Assembly (NCBI GenBank): GCA_964348085.1 | Contig: CAYGBI010000082.1 | Location: 1 to 15,192, forward strand | From: VXYL01 sp964348085 | Lineage (GTDB): Bacteria > Pseudomonadota > Gammaproteobacteria > Pseudomonadales > Azotimanducaceae | Reading direction: 5' to 3' | Length of the DNA stretch: 15,192 nucleotides | Shown here: piece by piece, positions 7,670-14,028 of the stretch | Position numbering within the stretch: the stretch's first letter is position 1 | How the letters are laid out: every line of letters begins with the position of its first letter | Made by a program: the position numbers and the translations under genes | Notes under the pieces: model-generated | What the model was told of the DNA's origin: nothing | Database searches by the model: none | The model's input: the letters and a program-made list of their open reading frames with translations, nothing else

Positions 7670-8323
7670 TCAGCCGGCCGTACCCAACAGCGGATTGACC
7701 ATACCGTGCTTCACCGCGAGCATCGCCAATTCCACATCGCTCGACACTTTCAGTTTTTCGAAGATGCGATAGCGGTAACTGTTCACGGTCTTCGGCGAGA
7801 GATGCAGGTTGGCGGAGATGTCTTGCACGCTCTGGCAGTTGACGACCATCAAAGTGACTTGCAGCTCACGCCCAGACAACTGGTCGAAGGGCGACAGCCC
7901 TTCCTCGTCGAACGACTGAAACGCCAGCCGCTCGGCGATGTCGGCGCTCACGAAGCGCTTGCCGGCACGGGCGCGCTTGATCGCCGCGACCAGCTCCTCC
8001 GGCGTGCCACGCTTGGTGACGAACCCGCACGCGCCGGCGCGCATCGCTTGCGAGGGATAGGGCGGCGTCCACGCGCCCGTGAGCATGATGACTTGGGTGC
8101 GCCCGGACGACTTGATGATGCGCCGCGCCGCTTCCAAGCCGCCGATGCCCGGCATGACGATGTCGAGGGTGATCACGTGCGGCCTGAGTTTGCGCGTCAA
8201 CTCCACGGCTTCCTCGCCACTGTCCGCCTCGGCGACGACGTCAATGACTTTGACATCGCGCAACAGACGGGAGATTCCCGCCCTGAACAGGCCGTGACTG
8301 TCGGCGACTATCGTCCTTATCAT
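7670..8323 (-). CDS. GacA/UvrY-family response regulator with an altered acidic pocket
   Basis: A NarL/FixJ-type response regulator of 217 residues with an N-terminal receiver and a C-terminal LuxR helix-turn-helix. The second half matches GacA/UvrY closely: SPFDQLSGRELQVTLMVVNC, LSPKTVNSYRYRIFEKLKVS, then SDVELAMLAVKHGM. GacA proteins are normally phosphorylated by the hybrid kinase GacS/BarA and activate small RNAs that titrate CsrA/RsmA. The receiver keeps the phosphoacceptor D54 (TLDIVMPGIGG), T82 and K104. However, the Asp-Asp pair near the N-terminus (VDDH in relatives) reads ADSH here, with Ser at position 9. I chose the ATG at 8323 because it aligns with the family start MI-V. A TTG at 8392 would add 23 residues and has a GGAGG sequence 13 nt upstream. 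The neighbours are htpG and livF, not uvrC as in many gammaproteobacteria. Confidence 0.92.
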   Translation of the reverse strand: MIRTIVADSHGLFRAGISRLLRDVKVIDVVAEADSGEEAVELTRKLRPHVITLDIVMPGIGGLEAARRIIKSSGRTQVIMLTGAWTPPYPSQAMRAGACGFVTKRGTPEELVAAIKRARAGKRFVSADIAERLAFQSFDEEGLSPFDQLSGRELQVTLMVVNCQSVQDISANLHLSPKTVNSYRYRIFEKLKVSSDVELAMLAVKHGMVNPLLGTAG

Positions 8324-8451
8324 GTTGTTGTCTTGCGCTACATCTCCCACTGCGCGGGAAACATAAAAGAGGCAGCGCCGCCTGCACAACAACGGTGGGT
8401 GCTTTCCTCCGTGAATACACGCGATTTCCTTTGAGCGTAATCAATCTGGCA
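8324..8451 (-). other. Leader region between htpG and the response regulator gene
   Basis: This 128-nt stretch holds a strong GGAGG at 8410-8406 on the minus strand with no start codon at normal spacing; the first candidate, a TTG at 8392, is 13 nt away. A second GGA (AAAGGA) lies at 8430-8427 or just before it. A short GC-rich inverted repeat at 8370-8383 is followed on the minus strand by CTTTTA, but its stem is only 4-5 pairs. I see only a poor promoter candidate (TTGATT, 19 nt, TGTATT). It cannot be told from sequence whether the response regulator has its own promoter. Confidence 0.3.
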
Positions 8452-10407
8452 TCACGCGGCCAAAAGGTCCACCAACAGCTTGTTGATGCGCCGCACGTAG
8501 GCGCCCGGCTCGGCCACCCCGGCACCTTCGGCGAGAGACGCTTGATCGAAGACAATGGACACCAAATCCTTGAAGCGATCCTCGTCCGGCTCGTCGTCGA
8601 GACGAACGATCAACGGATGCGCCAAGTTCACCTCTAGGTGCGGCTTGCTATCCGGCGCCGTTTGTCCGGTGGCCTCCATGAGGCGGCGCATCTGCACGCC
8701 CATATCGTGCTCGCCGAGCACTAGGCAGGCCGGGGAGTCCGTAAGGCGTTTCGACCGGCGCACGCTCTCAACCTTGTCGCCCAAAGCCTCGCTCATGCGC
8801 TTGAGCAACGGCTCGCGTTCGTCGGCTTTGGCCGCTTCGTCTTCCTTGTCGTCGCCGCCGAGGTCCAATTCGCCGCGGGCGACGTCTTGCAACGTCCAGC
8901 CGTCGAACTCGCCGGCGAACGAAATCCACCACTCGTCAATACGATCCGTCAGCAGCAGCACCTCGACGCCGCGCTTGCGGAACACCTCCAAGTGCGGGCT
9001 TTGGCGCGCCGCGGCGTCCGTCTCCGCGAGCAGATAGTAGATCTTGCCTTTGCTGGCCGGATCGTCCTCGTCGTCCTTCTTTTCGCCCTTCTTCTCGCTA
9101 TCGTCCGAGTCGGTGTCGCTCTCGTCCCCGTCGCCCTCGGCGCCGGAGACGCGGCCGATGTAATCCCTAAGGGAGGTGCGTTGGGCGGGATCGGCGTCGT
9201 GGGTGGAGGCGAAGCGGATGAGACCGAGCAAGGTCTCCTTGTTGGCGAAGTCTTCGCCCACGCCTTCTTTCAGCGCTTGGCCGAACTCGTCCCAGACCTT
9301 GGCATACTCGTCGGCCGCCATCTCGCCGAGCATGTCCAGAACGCGCTTGGTGAGGGCACTCTTGATCGTCCGCACTCGGTCGTCTTGCTGCAAGATCTCC
9401 CGGGAGACGTTGAGCGGCAGGTCCGCGGAGTCGACGATGCCGCGCACGAAGCGCAGATAAAGCGGCAAGAATTGATCCGCCTCGTCCATGATGAAAACCC
9501 GCTGCACATAGAGCTTCAAGCCGCGCGGCAGTTCTCGGTTCCACAGGTCGTACGGGGCGCGCTTGGGAATGTAGAGCAGGCTGGTGTACTCCAGCTTGCC
9601 CTCCACCCGGTTGTGGCGCCAAACCGCCGGGTCGTCGAAGTCGTGGGAGATGTGCTTGTAGAACTCCTTGTATTCGTCTTCCCGAATATCCTTGCGGGGC
9701 CGGGTCCACAACGCTTTCGCCTCGTTGACGGTCTCCAACTCCGTGGCTTTTTCGTCCTCGTCGTCACCTTCCTTGGCCATCCGCACGGGAACGCCGACAT
9801 GATCCGAATAGCGGCGGACGATGGAGCGGAGCCGGAAGCCGTCGGCGAACTCGTCGGCGTCCGGCTTCAAGGTGAGCGTTACGCGCGTGCCGCGCGGCAA
9901 GTCGGCGACCGCTTCGACGGTGAACTCTTCTTCCCCCGTCGATCGCCAGCGCGTGCCGTCCTTCTGCCCGGCGCGACGGGTCAGCACTTCCACTTCCTTT
10001 GCCACGATGAAGGAACTGTAGAAGCCCACGCCGAACTGGCCGATCAACGCGCTGTCCTTGCGCTGATCGCCGGTTAGCTGCTCGAAGAACTGCTCGGTGC
10101 CGGATTTGGCGATCGTGCCGAGATGCTCGACCGCCTCGTCTCGGCTCATGCCGATGCCGTTGTCGACCACCGATACCGTACCGGCGTCTTTGTCGAACTC
10201 GACGACAATGCCGAGGTCCGGGTCGTCCGCGGTCAGCGTCTCGTCCCCAAGCGCCTCGAAACGCAACCGATCGATCGCGTCCGAAGCGTTGGAAATCAAC
10301 TCGCGCAGGAATATCTCGCGATTGGAGTACAGCGAGTTGATCATGAGTTTGAGCAACTTGCGGGCTTCCGTCTGGAAGCCGAGCGTCTCGGCGGCAGTGT
10401 CTGTCAT
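8452..10407 (-). CDS. htpG: Hsp90 chaperone HtpG with an acidic insertion
   Basis: HtpG is the bacterial Hsp90, an ATP-driven dimeric cytosolic chaperone. The N-terminal ATPase domain shows ELISNASDAIDRLRF (E36, N40), DNGIGM at 82-87 and GQFGVGFYSSFIVA at 123-136. The middle domain shows VFIMDEADQFLPLYLRFVRG and DLPLNVSREILQ. The C-terminal dimerisation domain ends with a family-typical INKLLVDLL. At 651 residues it is longer than E. coli HtpG (624). The extra length is largely an Asp/Glu/Ser/Lys-rich stretch at about 422-453, inserted between the DYIGRV and KIYYLLAE segments, which are nearly adjacent in E. coli. The ATG at 10407 is preceded by a purine-rich AGTAAGAAG and, further up, by a sigma-32-like promoter. 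The gene probably forms its own heat-shock unit, possibly reading into the response regulator gene. Confidence 0.97.
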   Translation of the reverse strand: MTDTAAETLGFQTEARKLLKLMINSLYSNREIFLRELISNASDAIDRLRFEALGDETLTADDPDLGIVVEFDKDAGTVSVVDNGIGMSRDEAVEHLGTIAKSGTEQFFEQLTGDQRKDSALIGQFGVGFYSSFIVAKEVEVLTRRAGQKDGTRWRSTGEEEFTVEAVADLPRGTRVTLTLKPDADEFADGFRLRSIVRRYSDHVGVPVRMAKEGDDEDEKATELETVNEAKALWTRPRKDIREDEYKEFYKHISHDFDDPAVWRHNRVEGKLEYTSLLYIPKRAPYDLWNRELPRGLKLYVQRVFIMDEADQFLPLYLRFVRGIVDSADLPLNVSREILQQDDRVRTIKSALTKRVLDMLGEMAADEYAKVWDEFGQALKEGVGEDFANKETLLGLIRFASTHDADPAQRTSLRDYIGRVSGAEGDGDESDTDSDDSEKKGEKKDDEDDPASKGKIYYLLAETDAAARQSPHLEVFRKRGVEVLLLTDRIDEWWISFAGEFDGWTLQDVARGELDLGGDDKEDEAAKADEREPLLKRMSEALGDKVESVRRSKRLTDSPACLVLGEHDMGVQMRRLMEATGQTAPDSKPHLEVNLAHPLIVRLDDEPDEDRFKDLVSIVFDQASLAEGAGVAEPGAYVRRINKLLVDLLAA

Positions 10408-10446
10408 AGCTTCTTACTGGAGTGGTTGAGGCAAGCGCTACGCTTC

Positions 10447-10473
10447 ATGGGGACGGCGCCACTCTTTATCAAG
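10447..10473 (-). promoter_or_regulatory. Sigma-32-type heat-shock promoter for htpG
   Basis: On the minus strand CTTGAT (10473-10468) is followed after exactly 15 nt by CCCCAT (10452-10447). The sigma-32 consensus is CTTGAA and CCCCAT. The E. coli htpG promoter, as I recall it, has the same elements with the same 15-nt spacing. The -35 matches at 5 of 6 positions and the -10 at all 6. Initiation about 7 nt downstream would leave a leader of roughly 33 nt before the htpG ATG at 10407. The position directly in front of a classic sigma-32 target makes chance unlikely. Confidence 0.75.
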
Positions 10474-10520
10474 CACTTCAAGCGCTTCAGGCGGCTTCAA
10501 GCGCAGGTTGGCGCCTCGCT

Positions 10521-10535
10521 TGGCGCTTAGCGCCA
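10521..10535 (-). repeat. Perfect inverted repeat enclosing the sucD stop codon
   Basis: On the minus strand TGGCGC-TAA-GCGCCA forms a six-pair GC-rich stem whose three-base loop is the TAA stop codon of sucD. No T tract follows, so it is not a standard intrinsic terminator. It could stabilise the 3' end of the sucCD message or be chance in GC-rich sequence. Confidence 0.4.
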
Positions 10536-11402
10536 GCCGGTCACGTCGCCGAGCGCGTCGCCGATCGCAGCCAAACTGCGCACCGTGGTGACGCCGGCAC
10601 GCTCCAAGGCCGCGTATTTCTCCGCCGCCGTACCCGCGCCCCCGGCGATGATGGCGCCGGCGTGACCCATGCGCTTGCCGGGCGGCGCGGTGACGCCGGC
10701 GATATAGGCCACCACCGGCTTGCTGACCCGTTCGGCAATGAAGGCCGCCGCCTCTTCCTCGGCGGTGCCGCCGATCTCGCCGACCATGACGATGGCTTCC
10801 GTGGCGGCGTCCGCCTCGAACAACGCCAGCACATCGTTGAAGTGGGTGCCGGGAATCGGGTCGCCGCCGATGCCGACGCAGGTCGACTGGCCGAAGCCGC
10901 AATCCGTCGTCTGCTTGACGGCCTCGTAGGTGAGGGTGCCGGAACGAGATACCACGCCGACTTTGCCCGGCAGGTGAATGTCGCCCGGCATGATGCCGAT
11001 CTTGCACTCCCCCGGGGTGATGACACCGGGGCAGTTGGGGCCGATCAGTCGCACGCCGTTGGCGTCGAGGTGGTGCTTGACGGCGATCATGTCCAGCGTG
11101 GGAATGCCTTCCGTGATACAGACGATGAGCTCGATGCCGGCCGCGGCGGCCTCTAGGATCGAGTCTTTGCAGAATCGCGCCGGTACGTAGACCACCGATG
11201 CCGTGGCGCCGGTCTCCGCAACCGCCTCGGCCACGGTGTCGAATACCGGCCGGCCCAAGTGCTCGGCGCCGCCCTTGCCGGGCGTGACGCCACCCACCAG
11301 CTTGGTGCCGTAGGCGATGGCTTGCTCGCTGTGCAGCGTGCCTTGGGCACCGGTGAACCCTTGGCAGAGCACCTTCGTTTCGCTGTTCACCAAGATGCTC
11401 AT
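10527..11402 (-). CDS. sucD: Succinyl-CoA synthetase alpha subunit (ADP-forming type)
   Basis: The alpha subunit binds CoA and carries the phosphohistidine of succinyl-CoA synthetase, which converts succinyl-CoA to succinate with formation of ATP or GTP in the TCA cycle. The 291 residues match the family length. Visible are the N-terminal CQGFTGAQGTLHSEQAIAYG (CoA-binding Rossmann fold), CITEGIPTLDM, GPNCPGVITPGECKIGIMPG, SRSGTLTYEAV, the GDPIPGTHFNDVL loop, and the active-site histidine in MGHAGAIIAGGAGTAAEK at about position 247. The ATG at 11402 overlaps the sucC stop as ATGA, giving coupled translation and equal subunit supply. Confidence 0.97.
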   Translation of the reverse strand: MSILVNSETKVLCQGFTGAQGTLHSEQAIAYGTKLVGGVTPGKGGAEHLGRPVFDTVAEAVAETGATASVVYVPARFCKDSILEAAAAGIELIVCITEGIPTLDMIAVKHHLDANGVRLIGPNCPGVITPGECKIGIMPGDIHLPGKVGVVSRSGTLTYEAVKQTTDCGFGQSTCVGIGGDPIPGTHFNDVLALFEADAATEAIVMVGEIGGTAEEEAAAFIAERVSKPVVAYIAGVTAPPGKRMGHAGAIIAGGAGTAAEKYAALERAGVTTVRSLAAIGDALGDVTGWR

Positions 11403-12568
11403 AGCGCGCTCCGCGCTGCCGCCACGGCCTTGTTGGCCGCGTCCGCCAAGGATGCGGCGGTGGCGATCGCCAAGTCGCTCGCTTCAAGAACCGCCAAGCC
11501 GGCCGCGGCGTTGTTGCCCTCGAACCGCACCACCACGGGCACTGTCACGCCCACCTGCCGCACCGCGGCGACGATCCCCTCGGCGATGACTTTGCACGAC
11601 ACGATGCCGCCGAAGATGTTGATCAGCACGGCCCGGACGGCCGCATCCGACAATATGATCTTGAACGCCTCCGCGACCGCTTCCTCTGTCGCGCCGCCAC
11701 CGACATCGAGGAAGTTCGCCGGGCTGCCGCCGTTGAGCTTCACCAAGTCCATGGTGCCCATGGCCAAGCCAGCGCCGTTGACCATGCAACCGATGTCGCC
11801 CTCCAAGGCGACGTAGTTGAGGCCGAACTGGTCCGCCTGGGCCTCGCGTTCGTCCTCTTGGCTCGAGTCGCGCAACGCCGCCACATCCGGCTGGCGAAAG
11901 AGCGCGTTGTCGTCCACGTTGACCTTGGCATCCAAGCAAAGCACATCGCCCTCGCCGGTAACCACAAGCGGGTTCACTTCCACCAGCGAGCAATCGAGTT
12001 CATGGAACATCTGTACAAGTGCCAAGAAGATGTTGGTGAACTGGCCCACCTGCCTGCCCGTTAGGTTCAAAGCGAACGCCATGCCTCGCCCTTGATAGGG
12101 CTGGGCGCCGATTGCCGGATCGATCACGGCGCGCAGGATCTTCTCCGGCGTCTCGGCGGCGACTTGCTCGATTTCCACGCCGCCTTCGGTGGAGGCCATG
12201 ACCACCACCCGCCGGCTGGCTCGATCCACCACGGCGCCCAGATAGAGTTCTCGGTCGATGGCGACCGCCTGCTCGACGAGAATCTTGTCGACCGGCTGGC
12301 CATCGGCGTCGGTTTGCGCCGTAACCAAGCGTTCGCCGACCCAGCGCTCGGCGAACTCGCGCACCCCGTCGAGGTCGGCGACGAGTTTCACGCCGCCCGC
12401 TTTGCCGCGTCCGCCGGCGTGGACCTGCACCTTGCATACCCAGCGCTCTCCGCCCAAACGTTCGGCGGCGGCCGCGGCCTCGGCGGGAGTATCCGCGGCG
12501 ACGCCGGCGGCCACCGGCAAGGCGTAGCGCCGAAACAGTTCCTTCGCTTGGTATTCGTGCAGATTCAT
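11399..12568 (-). CDS. sucC: Succinyl-CoA synthetase beta subunit (ADP-forming type)
   Basis: The beta subunit holds the ATP-grasp nucleotide site and the succinate site. The 389 residues start MNLHEYQAKELFRRYALPVA, the standard opening of SucC. The grasp domain shows WVCKVQVHAGGRGKAGGVKL at about 43-62, then VNPLVVTGEGDVLCLDAKVN with the Mg2+ ligands, MVNGAGLAMGTMDLVKLNGG, NFLDVGGGATEEAV and INIFGGIVSCKVIAEGIV. The gene starts 3 nt after the lpdA stop and overlaps sucD by 4 nt, so lpdA-sucC-sucD is almost certainly one operon. Confidence 0.97.
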   Translation of the reverse strand: MNLHEYQAKELFRRYALPVAAGVAADTPAEAAAAAERLGGERWVCKVQVHAGGRGKAGGVKLVADLDGVREFAERWVGERLVTAQTDADGQPVDKILVEQAVAIDRELYLGAVVDRASRRVVVMASTEGGVEIEQVAAETPEKILRAVIDPAIGAQPYQGRGMAFALNLTGRQVGQFTNIFLALVQMFHELDCSLVEVNPLVVTGEGDVLCLDAKVNVDDNALFRQPDVAALRDSSQEDEREAQADQFGLNYVALEGDIGCMVNGAGLAMGTMDLVKLNGGSPANFLDVGGGATEEAVAEAFKIILSDAAVRAVLINIFGGIVSCKVIAEGIVAAVRQVGVTVPVVVRFEGNNAAAGLAVLEASDLAIATAASLADAANKAVAAARSAL

Positions 12569-12571
12569 TCG

Positions 12572-14005
12572 CTATTTGCGCTTCCGGTTGACCATGTGAA
12601 TGGCGTTGCCGCCGACGCCGAGCGCCGCTTCGTGTACCGCCTCGGACAGCGTGGGATGGGCGAACATGGTCAACGCCAAGTCCTCCGCGCCGGCGCCGAA
12701 CTCCATCGCCACGACCGCCAAGGCGATCAACTCGCTCGCTTGCGGGCCCAGAATGTGAACACCCAATACGCGGTCCGTCTCGGCGTCGGCAACGACCTTG
12801 GCGACGCCGGCGGTTTCGCCCCCAGCTTGGGCACGCCCGGTCGCGGCGAAGGAGAACATGCCGGTGTTGAAGGCCTCCCCGGCCGCCTTCAGCTCCTGTT
12901 CGGTCTTGCCCACCCACGCGATTTCCGGGTGCGTATAGATCACCGAAGGCACGCAGTCGTAATTGACCAAAGGCTTGTGGCCGTTGATGCGCTCGACCAC
13001 CATGATGCCCTCCTCCATGCCCTTGTGCGCCAGCATCGGCCCGCGCACCACATCGCCGACGGCGTAGACATCCGGCGCGTCGGTGGCGCACAAGTCATTG
13101 ACATAGAGGAATCCGCGTTCGTCGAGATTGACGCCGCTGTCCGGGGCCAGCAACCCTTCGGTATTGGGCCGACGGCCCACCGCGACGACGAGCTTGTCGA
13201 CGCTTAGCCGGTGCTCGCCGCCCTCGTCTTGATAGTCGACGGTCACCGCGCCGTCGCGGACACTGGCGGAGGTGACCCGGGTACCCAAGCGGATGTCCAA
13301 TCCCTGCCGACCGAACTCGCGCAAGGCGTCCCGAGCGATACGCCGGTCCGCCATGACGAGGAAGTCCGGCAGCGCCTCCAAGAGCACCACTTCGGCGCCC
13401 AGCCGCCCCCAGACGCTGCCGAGTTCCAGCCCGATGACGCCGGCGCCGACCACGCCGAGCCTGGCCGGCACGGCATCGAACTCCAAGGCGCCGGTTGAAT
13501 CGACAATGAAGTCTCCGGTGAGCGGAGCCGGGGCAATGTCCACCGGCACCGAGCCCGGTGCAAGAATCACATGTCGCGCTTGGAGCGTTCGCGCTTCGCC
13601 GTCGTGTGGCGTGAACGCCACTTGACGATTGGCCAACAGCTTGCCATGGCCGGCCAACGCCGTGACGCCATTGCCTTGAAACAAGGCTTCGACGCCGCCC
13701 GTGAGCCGCTTCACCACCTCGTCCTTGCGAGCGATCATCCGCTCGACATCCATCGCCACGTCGCCTACGACAATGCCGAAGTCGGAGAACCGCTCCTTCG
13801 CCTCGGCGTACTTGTGGGACGCGTCGAGCAACGCCTTGGAGGGAATGCAACCCCAGTTCAAACAGGTGCCGCCCAAGGTCGGACGACCATCTTTGCCGAC
13901 CGACTCGTCGATGCAGGCGACGCTCATGCCAAGCTGGGCGCCGCGAATCGCCCCCGCGTAACCGGCCGGCCCGGCGCCGATGACGATTAGGTCATAGTTG
14001 TCCAT
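12572..14005 (-). CDS. lpdA: Dihydrolipoyl dehydrogenase (E3)
   Basis: This flavoprotein reoxidises the dihydrolipoamide of 2-oxo acid dehydrogenase complexes, reducing NAD+. The 477 residues show the FAD loop VIGAGPAGYAGAIRGAQLG at 8-26, the redox disulfide GGTCLNWGCIPSKALL (C48 and C53), the NAD-binding loop VVGAGVIGLELGSVWGRLG, the FAD segment YAVGDVVRGPMLAHKGMEEG, and the catalytic His-Glu pair in FAHPTLSEAVHEAAL (H450, E455). Its place directly before sucC points to service in the 2-oxoglutarate dehydrogenase complex, although sucA and sucB are not visible. The ATG at 14005 lies 23 nt after the preceding gene and has no obvious Shine-Dalgarno sequence. Confidence 0.97.
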   Translation of the reverse strand: MDNYDLIVIGAGPAGYAGAIRGAQLGMSVACIDESVGKDGRPTLGGTCLNWGCIPSKALLDASHKYAEAKERFSDFGIVVGDVAMDVERMIARKDEVVKRLTGGVEALFQGNGVTALAGHGKLLANRQVAFTPHDGEARTLQARHVILAPGSVPVDIAPAPLTGDFIVDSTGALEFDAVPARLGVVGAGVIGLELGSVWGRLGAEVVLLEALPDFLVMADRRIARDALREFGRQGLDIRLGTRVTSASVRDGAVTVDYQDEGGEHRLSVDKLVVAVGRRPNTEGLLAPDSGVNLDERGFLYVNDLCATDAPDVYAVGDVVRGPMLAHKGMEEGIMVVERINGHKPLVNYDCVPSVIYTHPEIAWVGKTEQELKAAGEAFNTGMFSFAATGRAQAGGETAGVAKVVADAETDRVLGVHILGPQASELIALAVVAMEFGAGAEDLALTMFAHPTLSEAVHEAALGVGGNAIHMVNRKRK

Positions 14006-14028
14006 TGCGCTTGTGATTCGACGTGTCG

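Noticed and set aside
8362..8383. A possible terminator between htpG and the response regulator gene
   Set aside because: The inverted repeat has only 4-5 pairs including a wobble, and lies about 70 nt beyond the htpG stop, inside the probable leader of the next gene.
10438..10526. A minus-strand frame giving LRLKPPEALEVLDKEWRR between sucD and htpG, which looks protein-like
   Set aside because: It is the tail of a frame that is a shadow of sucD, has no start or ribosome binding site of its own, and overlaps the clear htpG promoter elements.
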